Of a DNA stretch of 20,610 bases, positions 1 to 6,419 are shown piece after piece. Below the pieces are notes generated by a model. That model had not been told where the DNA came from, did no database searches, and saw only the letters and a program-made list of their open reading frames with translations. Made by a program: the position numbers and the translations under genes. Numbering within the stretch: position 1 is the stretch's first letter; every line of letters starts with the position of its first letter. Source of the stretch: Tessaracoccus flavescens (GTDB lineage: Bacteria; Actinomycetota; Actinomycetes; Propionibacteriales; Propionibacteriaceae); assembly GCA_020741375.1 (NCBI GenBank), contig DYZF01000035.1:1-20610 (forward strand). The letters run 5' to 3'.

Positions 1-1
1 G

Positions 2-286
2 GGCCGCGCAGCCGCGGCGGCGCCGCTCGCCGAGTACGGCCCGGACCCGGTCTCGGGCAAGCCGGTGGTGCTCAAGTCCGGCCGCTTCGGGCCCTACGTC
101 ACCGACGGCGAGACGAACGCCACGCTGCGCCGCGACGACGATCCCGCGACCGTGACGCCCGCCCGAGCGTTTGAGCTGATCGCCGAGAAGCGGGCCAAGG
201 GCCCGGCCAAGAAGCCGGCGCGCAAGCCTGCCGCCCGTAAGCCGGCCGCCAAGAAGCCCCCTACCCGGGCGAAGAAGACGAGCTAG
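2..286 (+). CDS. topA: DNA topoisomerase I, C-terminal end (partial)
   Basis: This is the last 94 codons of type IA topoisomerase, which relaxes negative supercoils; the 5' part, with the catalytic Tyr, lies outside the window. The visible protein contains the C-terminal repeat signature DPVSGKPVVLKSGRFGPYV followed by TDGETNATLRR and a short helix (ARAFELIAEKRAKGP), as in actinobacterial TopA. It ends in a tail of about 30 residues made of Lys/Arg/Ala/Pro repeats (KKPARKPAARKPAAKK and similar). Such basic tails are known in actinobacterial TopA and aid DNA binding and processivity. The reading frame runs in from the window edge, so no start can be assigned. The stop is TAG at 284-286. The next gene begins 49 bp later with its own promoter-like box, so topA probably ends its transcription unit here, although I see no clear hairpin in the gap. 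Confidence 0.93.
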   Translation, partial: GRAAAAAPLAEYGPDPVSGKPVVLKSGRFGPYVTDGETNATLRRDDDPATVTPARAFELIAEKRAKGPAKKPARKPAARKPAAKKPPTRAKKTS

Positions 287-322
287 CCGGTCATCGTCGC
301 CGGAGACCCGGCGCCGGTGCCC

Positions 323-328
323 TAGGCT
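323..328 (+). promoter_or_regulatory. TANNNT -10 box 7 nt before a start codon (leaderless candidate)
   Basis: TAGGCT lies 7 nt before ATG 336, and no Shine-Dalgarno sequence fits in between. Transcription would start at or next to the start codon, giving a leaderless mRNA, which is common in actinobacteria. The same arrangement recurs before five other genes in the window. I see no convincing -35 element. Confidence 0.5.
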
Positions 329-335
329 TCGGGGC

Positions 336-1715
336 ATGGGTAAGAAGCGCAGGTCGCAGTTGCTCCTGGAGTTGCCGTTCTCGTCGGAGCCTCCCGTCTT
401 CACGTCAGCCGCGGTCGGGCTGCCGCGCATCATGCGCCGCCCCGCCGCCAGCTTCACGATGGACATCACCATCCTCGATTCGGCCGACGCGCGGCTGCTG
501 CGGGCGGGCGTCACCGTCGCACACCGCGTGGTGGACGGCTTGGGGGAGTGGTACCTCGCTGCCCCCGGATGGGAGCCGCACCTGCCCGCTGAACGCATCG
601 AGCCCCTCGGTGCCACCGGCGACCTTCCCGACGAATTCGGCCGCCTGATCCGCCCCATCGTTCGGCGCGGCGTCATCGGCACGCTGGCGGCCCTGCACTG
701 CGAGCGCGACGAGTGGGCGCTGCGCACCTCTGAGGGCACCGTCGCCGCCATCGTTCGCGACGACCGGGTCACCGTCCGCCGCAGCGGCATGACGACGGCG
801 CGCTACCGCGAGGTGACCATCACCGCGAGCCAGCCGCTCACCGGCCAGCAGCGCGACTTCCTCGCCTCGGCCGCGCTGTCGGTCAACGCCACCATCGTCG
901 ACGAGTTCCCCACCCTCCGCCAGCGCATCGGCGCCCCCGCCACGGGCCTGACGGGCTTCCCGGCCCGCGGCCCCCTGCACCGCGACGCGTCGTTGGAGGA
1001 GTTCGTGACGTGGGTGTTCACCAAGCACCTCGGCGAGATCACCCGGGCGGACCTGCGCCGTCGCGGCGGAGACCCCAACGATTGCGCGGAAGTGACCGAC
1101 CGGGTGTGGGCCTTCGGCCGCGACCTGCGAGGCCTGGCCTCCGTGCTCGAGCCCAGCTGGCGCGAGGAGACGGAGCGGCTGCTGGCCGGGCTGCCGTTCA
1201 CGACGGCGGGCGAGGCCGACGGCACGGTCCTGGACGTGATCGAATCGCTCGTCCTCGCGGTGCGCGCACCACGTCTGGGCAATCTCTCGCAGAAGCCCGC
1301 CGCTCAGGTGCTCTTCGAGCGCGCCGAACAGGCGACGATGATCCTTGCCGACCGCTGCCGCACGCTGGAAGCCAACGCGGCCGACGACAAATGGGCCGGA
1401 GCGCTGCGCGCGGCCGAGCACCTGGAGTTGGTGGCGACGGTGGCCGAGCCGTTGTTCGCCAAGCCACTGCGCAAGCTGCTGCGTCAGTTGGGCGAGGTGG
1501 TCGACGATCTCCGCGCGGCCGACGGCGCCACCAGCCTGCCGGAATTCGACGGTCTCAGCGCGGCCCAGGCGTTCCAGCTTGGCCAAGAGTCGGAGCGAAA
1601 GCGTGCGCTGGTGGCCAAGGCCCGCCGCGACTTCATCCACGAGTGGCCGGAGCGAGTCGTCGAGGCCCGCAAGCAGCTGAAGAAGGCCGCCAAGAAGATC
1701 CGGGCCACCGCATGA
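336..1715 (+). CDS. Degenerate CYTH-CHAD-like protein (probable pseudoenzyme)
   Basis: This 459-residue soluble protein has no signal peptide. By eye, residues about 8-200 follow the layout of a CYTH (triphosphate tunnel) domain: a first strand and turn (QLLLELPFSSEPP), a segment like the family's DTxDxRLxxxGxxLRxR (ILDSADARLLRAGVTVAHR), a following Trp strand (GEWYLAAPG), and a second half matching 'LVRAxxR..LxPVAxLxxxR' and 'ADDxVT' (LIRPIVRRGVIGTLAALHCER, VRDDRVTVRR). Residues about 215-459 follow a CHAD helical domain (LEEFVTWVFTKHLGEITRADL; PLRKLLRQLGEVVDDLR) with a Lys/Arg-rich end. The ExExK signature, the LRxR arginine and the CHAD histidines (usual VHxxRVxxRRLR) are replaced. Metal, polyphosphate or nucleotide binding of the classical kind is therefore unlikely. 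Its stop overlaps the tmk start (ATGA), so the two are translationally coupled. The role is unknown; the domain assignment is inference from pattern and domain order. Confidence 0.6.
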   Translation: MGKKRRSQLLLELPFSSEPPVFTSAAVGLPRIMRRPAASFTMDITILDSADARLLRAGVTVAHRVVDGLGEWYLAAPGWEPHLPAERIEPLGATGDLPDEFGRLIRPIVRRGVIGTLAALHCERDEWALRTSEGTVAAIVRDDRVTVRRSGMTTARYREVTITASQPLTGQQRDFLASAALSVNATIVDEFPTLRQRIGAPATGLTGFPARGPLHRDASLEEFVTWVFTKHLGEITRADLRRRGGDPNDCAEVTDRVWAFGRDLRGLASVLEPSWREETERLLAGLPFTTAGEADGTVLDVIESLVLAVRAPRLGNLSQKPAAQVLFERAEQATMILADRCRTLEANAADDKWAGALRAAEHLELVATVAEPLFAKPLRKLLRQLGEVVDDLRAADGATSLPEFDGLSAAQAFQLGQESERKRALVAKARRDFIHEWPERVVEARKQLKKAAKKIRATA

Positions 1716-2338
1716 GGGGCAGGTTCATCGTCTTCGAGGGCGGCGATTCCGTCGGCAAGTCCACCCAGGTGGAGCGGTTGCGTCGCTGGCTCGAGGAACA
1801 CGGGGTCGCGCATGTGCTGACGCGTCAGCCCGGTGGATCGCCGGTGGGGGCCGAGCTGCGCCGCATCGTGCTCGACCCGGCCTCGGGGCACATCGATTCG
1901 CGCGCCGAGGCGCTCATCTACGCCGCTGACAAGGCCCAACATGTCCATGAGGTGATCCAGCCCGCGCTGGACCGTGGCGAGGTGGTGATCAGCGACCGCT
2001 ACGTCGATTCGATGATCGCCTACCAAGGCGCAGGTCGCGCTCTGGAGATCGACGACGTTGCGCGCATCGCCTGGTGGGCCGTCGGCGACCTGCGCCCAGA
2101 CCTCACCGTCCTGCTCGACGCGGACCCGGCGGACGCCGTCGCCACGATCGAGAAGAAGGACCGCGTGGAGGGGGCCGGCATCGAACTGCATCAGCGGGCC
2201 CGTCACTTCTTCCTCGACCTAGCTGCCCAGCGGCCCGACGAGTACCTCGTCCTCAACGCGCGCCGGACCCGCGAGGAACTGGCCGACGAGATCGCCGCCC
2301 GTGTGGCCGACCTTCTCGCCGAGGACGCCCGTGGGTGA
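1712..2338 (+). CDS. tmk: Thymidylate kinase
   Basis: The enzyme phosphorylates dTMP to dTDP with ATP, on the route to dTTP. The 208-residue protein is of normal family length. Visible motifs are the P-loop GGDSVGKST (residues 10-18), the dTMP-binding RQPGG motif near residue 38, the catalytic-region SDRYVDSMIAYQG segment, and a LID-like stretch KKDRVEGAGIELHQR. The start is ATG 1712, inside the stop of the preceding gene (ATGA overlap), which gives the exact N-terminus expected (RGRFIVFEGGD). It lies upstream of holB and, further on, ricT. The same order (tmk, holB, ricT/yaaT) occurs in Bacillus, so this is an old gene neighbourhood. A remnant membrane-protein gene sits between tmk and holB here. 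Confidence 0.95.
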   Translation: MRGRFIVFEGGDSVGKSTQVERLRRWLEEHGVAHVLTRQPGGSPVGAELRRIVLDPASGHIDSRAEALIYAADKAQHVHEVIQPALDRGEVVISDRYVDSMIAYQGAGRALEIDDVARIAWWAVGDLRPDLTVLLDADPADAVATIEKKDRVEGAGIELHQRARHFFLDLAAQRPDEYLVLNARRTREELADEIAARVADLLAEDARG

Positions 2339-2595
2339 CATTTTCGGACCCACTTGGGCGGGCGAACCGTTCCGGCTGTGGTCCGGCGACCATTTCTTCA
2401 TGATGGCCTCCGTGGCCGTGTGGACCGCCGCGCTGGTGTTCGCCGGCCGGCGGATGGGGGAGCGCGCCCGCCGGGTGACCCACGTATCTGCTGGTGCTGG
2501 AGGCAGTGGTCGCGGTCGTCATGCTGCTGTTCTGGCTGCTTGGCCGACGGTGGGGAAATGTCGGTGCGCGGTGGCAGGATGAAGCGCATGGGTGA
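2331..2595 (+). pseudogene. Remnant of a YwaF/TIGR02206-like membrane protein, frameshifted and truncated
   Basis: A GTG start at 2331 overlaps the end of tmk by 8 nt and opens a frame reading GDIFGPTWAGEPFRLW followed by SGDHFFMMASVAVW and a hydrophobic segment. This resembles the N-terminus and first membrane helix of YwaF/TIGR02206 integral membrane proteins. After RRMGERARRVT (about 2478) the hydrophobic reading continues in a different frame: TYLLVLEAVVAVVMLLFWLL, then GRRWG, ending at TGA 2593-2595, which overlaps the holB start. Removing one C from the CCC at 2479-2481 would join both halves into about 87 residues with two membrane segments. The family is normally above 200 residues with several helices, so the rest is missing even after repair. 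The family name is inference; the frame break is seen directly. A sequencing error could explain the shift but not the truncation. Confidence 0.5.
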
Positions 2596-3733
2596 CGTGT
2601 TCTCGGAGCTGATCGGGCAGGAGCGCGCGGTGGAGACGCTGCGCCGCGCCGTGTCCGGGCGCAGCCACGCCATGACCCACGCCTGGCTGTTCGTCGGCCC
2701 GCCCGGGTCTGGCCGCTCCAACGCCGCCAAGGCCTTCGCCGCTGCCCTGCAATGCCCCGACGGCGGCTGCGGGCAGTGCGAGGAGTGCCGCACCACGCTC
2801 ACCGGTGCCCACCCAGACGTCACTCTCCTGCGCACGGAGAAGCTGTCCATCGGCGTGGCGGAAGTCCGCGATCTCGTGGGTCGCGCCAGCGTCGCCCCGG
2901 TCAAGAAGCGGCACCAGATCGTCGTCGTCGAGGACGCGGATCGGATCACCGAGCGCGGTGCCGACGCCCTGCTCAAGGGGCTCGAAGAGCCCTCGCCGAA
3001 GACGGTGTGGCTGTTGTGCGCACCGTCCGCCGACGACGTCATCGTCACCATCCGCTCGCGGTGCCGCACCATCAAGCTGAGCACCCCCAGCGACGACGCG
3101 GTCACCGAACTCCTGATCACCCGCGACGGCATCTCCCCGGCTCTGGCCGCCCACGCTGCGCGGGCAGCGCAGGGTCATGTGGGTCGCGCCCGGGTGCTGG
3201 CACGCTCCGAGGACGCGCGGATTCGCCGTCGGGAGATCTTGGCGTTGCCCGGAAAGCTCACCTCAATCACCGCGTGCTTGGATGCCGCCAGCAACCTAGT
3301 GGATTCCGCGGCGGAGGAAGCGGCACAGGCCACGGCGGAGCTCGACGCCAGGGAGATGGCCTCGCTGCAGGAAACCATGGGCTTCTCCGGGCGCACCCGG
3401 CCCCGCCACGCGCAGGCGGCCATCAAGGATCTCGAGGATCAGCAGAAGCTGCGGGCCAAGCGCATTCAGCGCGACGCGCTGGATCGGGTCCTCACCGAAC
3501 TCACCGGCTACTACCGCGACGTGCTCGCCGCGCAGACAGCCGAAGGGATCGAGCTGGTCAACGCGGATCTCGCCGACGAGATCGAGCCCATCGCGCGCCG
3601 CACGAAGCCCGAGCACACCGTCCGCGCCATCGATGCGCTCCTCAAGGCCCGCACCGCGTTGGAGGGGAACGTGGCGCCGCTGCTGGCGCTGGAGGCCATG
3701 CTGATCAGCCTTTCTGCCGCGCAACGCGGCTAG
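2588..3733 (+). CDS. holB: DNA polymerase III, delta-prime clamp-loader subunit
   Basis: Delta-prime is the stator of the clamp loader that places the beta clamp on DNA. The 381-residue protein starts GDVFSELIGQERAVETLRRAV, typical of the family. It carries a Walker A-like loop GPPGSGRS (37-44) in which Arg replaces the catalytic Lys, consistent with a subunit that does not hydrolyse ATP. A zinc module has Cys56, Cys61, Cys64 and Cys67. It also has an ADALLKGLEEP segment and the SRC motif (TIRSRCRTI). The C-terminal half carries an insertion with the linker FSGRTRPRHAQAA before the collar region. I chose ATG 2588 because AGGA lies 8 nt upstream and the N-terminus fits; ATG 2579, three codons earlier in the same frame, has no ribosome site. 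A 6-bp inverted repeat just after the stop (3734-3752) lacks a T tract. Confidence 0.93.
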   Translation: MGDVFSELIGQERAVETLRRAVSGRSHAMTHAWLFVGPPGSGRSNAAKAFAAALQCPDGGCGQCEECRTTLTGAHPDVTLLRTEKLSIGVAEVRDLVGRASVAPVKKRHQIVVVEDADRITERGADALLKGLEEPSPKTVWLLCAPSADDVIVTIRSRCRTIKLSTPSDDAVTELLITRDGISPALAAHAARAAQGHVGRARVLARSEDARIRRREILALPGKLTSITACLDAASNLVDSAAEEAAQATAELDAREMASLQETMGFSGRTRPRHAQAAIKDLEDQQKLRAKRIQRDALDRVLTELTGYYRDVLAAQTAEGIELVNADLADEIEPIARRTKPEHTVRAIDALLKARTALEGNVAPLLALEAMLISLSAAQRG

Positions 3734-3813
3734 CACGGGCGTGTCTCCCGTGGGGGAGGTCGCGCCGGGTGCCAAGATGAACGGCAAGAATGCCCAGCGA
3801 TAGGGGAAGCGTT

Positions 3814-5520
3814 ATGTCCAACAACGATTGGGTCCAGGAAGGCACGCCGAGGGAGCCGGAGTGGGCTGCCGAGGTTGACGAGTACGGAGTGCCCGTGGAA
3901 CCAGCCGAATGGGACGATTACTCGGCCGAGCAGGCCGTGCCCGTGCCCACCCCTGCCGCGGCGCCGTCGGAGGAGTACTCCGAGGAGATCGCCACCGCTG
4001 AAACCGCCCCGGAGCCCGCCGACGTGTCGGCCGGCGAGGACGTGCCGGTTGCGGCCGAGGGCGTTGCGCTGGGCGGCGACGATTACGTGCGTGAGGGCGA
4101 CGACTATGCTGCCCCCACCAGCGACGAGTTCGTGGCGCCGGCTGATGCCGAGTACGTGGCGGACGAGGGCGAGACCTACGTCGGCGACGACATCGCCCGC
4201 GATGAGGCCCACCTTGAGGCTGAGCGCGACCGCCCCGTCGATCCGTTCGGCGAGCGCGACGAGGTTGGCTACGTGCCCGCGGCCGACGACACCGTGGCGG
4301 ACGCCCCGCTGGACGAGCGCGCCGAGGTTGGCGACGTGGTGGTTGATGACGAGTACGGAAACCTGGATCCCAGCGCGGATCAGGACCGCATCGAGGAGAT
4401 CGCCGAGGCTGTTCCGGTGTTCGGGCACGCCGACATCGATGAGACGCATGACGGCGTGGACGCCGTCGATGAGCCCATCCAGGACGAGTTCGAGGTGGCC
4501 GAGCCCGTTGTCTACCCGCCGGAAGGCTTCTCCGACACGGACCCGGACGCCACCAGCGTGCGCCCCGCCTACGTTGACGACGCCGTTGCCGACGACGCCC
4601 CCGTCTACTCCGACGCCCTTGATGCCGATGCCGACGATCACGTCCGCTCGGATCTCGACGGCGCCGCGGACGCTCCCGTCCACACCGATGCCGGCGTCGA
4701 GGATTCCGCGTCGGTGGCCGCCTTCGGGCGCCCCGTCGACGAACCGGTGCTCGCCCCGGAGCCGGAGCTCGAGGCCACTCAGGCCCATGCCCCGTTGTCG
4801 GCGGCTGCCGTCGCCGGTGCCCCCGGCACGTCCGGCGCCGGGATGTCCGCCGGCGTGGGCGCTGCCGCCGGCGCCGCTGCCATGGCCGGCCTGTACCGCA
4901 ACGATCAGGACGCTCAGCACACGCAGGTGCTGGAGCGCCCGACGGTTGCTGACGAGCAGGCCGAGGAGGAGCGCCTCGCGGCCCAGCTGCGTCAGGAGCG
5001 CGAAGCTCGCGACCAGCGTCTCGGCCGCGTCGCCACCTCCGACGCGAACGCCGTCCGCGAGCCGGCCCCGCGCCGTCGCGGCGTGGGTGGCTTCGGCAGC
5101 TTCGGCCTCTTCATCCTGCGAATCGTGACGGCCGCCATCCTCGGCGTCCTCGCTTACCAGGTGCTGGGCAACATCGACCGCACGGCTGAGTTCCTCGGCC
5201 AGACGCTCATCCCCGAGCCGCGTCTCGTGTCCTGGATTCTCGGCTTCGCGCTGGGCGCCATGGCCATCTTCCTCGTGATCGGCCTGGCCGTCCGCGTGGT
5301 GGGCCTGCTGCTCGCCGTGATCGCCGGTGGCGCCCTCGCGTTCATCCGCTGGGGTGCCTTCAGCCCCTTCGTGGAGGGCCTCGAAGGCTTCGTCGGCGAC
5401 AAGGATCTCCTGCTCGCCGCCGTCGGCCTGCTCTTCTTCACCTTGGGCGGCGGCCGCGCCGGCATCGACGGCGCCATCTCCACCGCTCGCCACAACTCCC
5501 GCGAGGCACGCAACCTGTAA
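3814..5520 (+). CDS. Membrane protein: 430-residue acidic N-terminus plus DoxX-like four-helix domain
   Basis: The 568-residue protein has two unlike parts. Residues 1 to about 400 are hydrophilic, very rich in Asp, Glu, Ala, Val and Pro, with no predicted fold. Acidic-aromatic units recur within them (DEYG, DDYS, EEYS, DDYV, DDYA, DEFV, AEYV, ETYV), densest around residues 88-130. An Ala/Gly-rich stretch (SAGVGAAAGAAAMAG) and a charged heptad-like segment (EEERLAAQLRQEREARDQRLG) follow. From residue 430 there are about four membrane segments, starting FGLFILRIVTAAILGVLAYQ and ending LLLAAVGLLFFTLGGGRAG. Their order, and the closing small-residue turn before a final amphipathic end, resemble DoxX-family proteins (inference). 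ATG 3814 is preferred over ATG 3790 because GGGGA lies just upstream. It lies between holB and ricT, which are adjacent in other lineages. The function is unknown. Confidence 0.75.
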   Translation: MSNNDWVQEGTPREPEWAAEVDEYGVPVEPAEWDDYSAEQAVPVPTPAAAPSEEYSEEIATAETAPEPADVSAGEDVPVAAEGVALGGDDYVREGDDYAAPTSDEFVAPADAEYVADEGETYVGDDIARDEAHLEAERDRPVDPFGERDEVGYVPAADDTVADAPLDERAEVGDVVVDDEYGNLDPSADQDRIEEIAEAVPVFGHADIDETHDGVDAVDEPIQDEFEVAEPVVYPPEGFSDTDPDATSVRPAYVDDAVADDAPVYSDALDADADDHVRSDLDGAADAPVHTDAGVEDSASVAAFGRPVDEPVLAPEPELEATQAHAPLSAAAVAGAPGTSGAGMSAGVGAAAGAAAMAGLYRNDQDAQHTQVLERPTVADEQAEEERLAAQLRQEREARDQRLGRVATSDANAVREPAPRRRGVGGFGSFGLFILRIVTAAILGVLAYQVLGNIDRTAEFLGQTLIPEPRLVSWILGFALGAMAIFLVIGLAVRVVGLLLAVIAGGALAFIRWGAFSPFVEGLEGFVGDKDLLLAAVGLLFFTLGGGRAGIDGAISTARHNSREARNL

Positions 5521-5549
5521 CGGGCTGCGTGCCCCTTGGGCCGACTCAT

Positions 5550-5555
5550 TAGGCT
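5550..5555 (+). promoter_or_regulatory. TANNNT -10 box 6 nt before ricT start (leaderless candidate)
   Basis: TAGGCT is followed after 6 nt by ATG 5562, with no Shine-Dalgarno sequence. The hexamer is identical to the one before ATG 336. It implies that ricT is transcribed separately from the upstream membrane-protein gene, although the gap is only 41 bp. Confidence 0.5.
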
Positions 5556-5561
5556 GGGCTC

Positions 5562-6419
5562 ATGACTCGGGTGATGGCGGTCGCGTTCGACACATACGGA
5601 ACGCTGCACTACCTGAACCCGGGTGAGCGCACCTACGCCGTCGGCGAGTGGGTGCTCTATCCCACGGCCGACGGCCCAGAGGTGGCCCAGTGCGTCTGGG
5701 CCGCTGAAGAGGCGGGGGAGGCCTACGACGATCTCCCCGTCTGCCTTGGCCCCGCCACCGAGGCCGATCTTCGCCGCGACGAACACAACCGCCAAGTTCG
5801 CGCCGACGCCACGGCCGTGGCGAAGCGCCTCATCGCGCAGCACAAGCTGCCCATGAAGGTGGTGGGCGTCGATTTCCTGGACCGTTCCGAATCGTTCGAC
5901 CGGATGGTCGCCATCTACTACACCGCGCCGCACCGCGTTGATTTCCGAGCGCTGCTGGGAGATTTGGCCCGCGCCTTGGAGGCCCGCATCGACCTGCGTC
6001 AGGTGGGCTCCCGCGACGCCGCCAGACTGATTGGCGGTGTCGGCTCCTGCGGTCGCGAGCTGTGCTGCACCACCTTCCTCACGGATTTCGAACCCGTCTC
6101 CATGCGGCTGGCGAAGGTTCAGGGCCTACCGCCCAACCCCCTCCAAATCTCCGGCGCCTGCGGCCGCCTGATGTGCTGCCTCAAGTACGAGCACCCGCTG
6201 TACGTGGATTTCGTGCGGCAGGCGCCGTCGGTCGGCACGCCGGTGGAGGTCGACGGCGAACGCGGCGTCGTCGTCGGTCATCACGTCCCCGCCAACGAGG
6301 TGTCGGTGCGCCAGCGCTCCGGCGAGGTGGTCCGCTGCCCACTCCAATCCGTATGTTCGACGGCTGGCGCCCGAGCGGCCCGCGCCGCCAGCCTCCAGGA
6401 AGGCAGTGCCCATGAGTAG
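5562..6419 (+). CDS. ricT: PSP1-domain regulatory protein, RicT/YaaT family
   Basis: In Bacillus, RicT (YaaT) forms a complex with RicA and RicF that carries Fe-S clusters and promotes RNase Y-dependent mRNA processing; the role in actinobacteria is not established. The 285-residue protein has the family's core: an LxPGERTYAVGEWVL N-terminal barrel, FDRMVAIYYTAPHRVDFRALL, and the double cysteine signature GSCGRELCC (Cys163, 168, 169) and GACGRLMCCLKYE (Cys200, 205, 206). All six Cys are intact, so metal or cluster binding is plausible. The tail after about residue 270 is Ala/Ser-rich and not conserved. No ricA or ricF homologue lies in the window. The downstream peptidase gene overlaps it by 8 nt, suggesting one mRNA. 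Confidence 0.9.
   Translation: MTRVMAVAFDTYGTLHYLNPGERTYAVGEWVLYPTADGPEVAQCVWAAEEAGEAYDDLPVCLGPATEADLRRDEHNRQVRADATAVAKRLIAQHKLPMKVVGVDFLDRSESFDRMVAIYYTAPHRVDFRALLGDLARALEARIDLRQVGSRDAARLIGGVGSCGRELCCTTFLTDFEPVSMRLAKVQGLPPNPLQISGACGRLMCCLKYEHPLYVDFVRQAPSVGTPVEVDGERGVVVGHHVPANEVSVRQRSGEVVRCPLQSVCSTAGARAARAASLQEGSAHE

Noticed and set aside
2331..2595. Similarity between the remnant's start (GTG GGT GAC ATT TTC) and the holB start (ATG GGT GAC GTG TTC) as a duplication
   Set aside because: The match covers about 15 bp with mismatches and the following sequences diverge at once, so chance is sufficient.
3734..3752. CACGGG/CCCGTG inverted repeat after holB as a terminator
   Set aside because: The stem is only 6 bp with a 7-nt loop, and no T tract follows; too weak to assert.
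3730..5493. A 587-codon open frame on the minus strand opposite the acidic membrane-protein gene
   Set aside because: Its product is a low-complexity Gly/His/Val/Asp chain, the mirror of Asp/Ala/Val-rich codons. The plus-strand protein has real membrane helices, a ribosome site and sensible composition.
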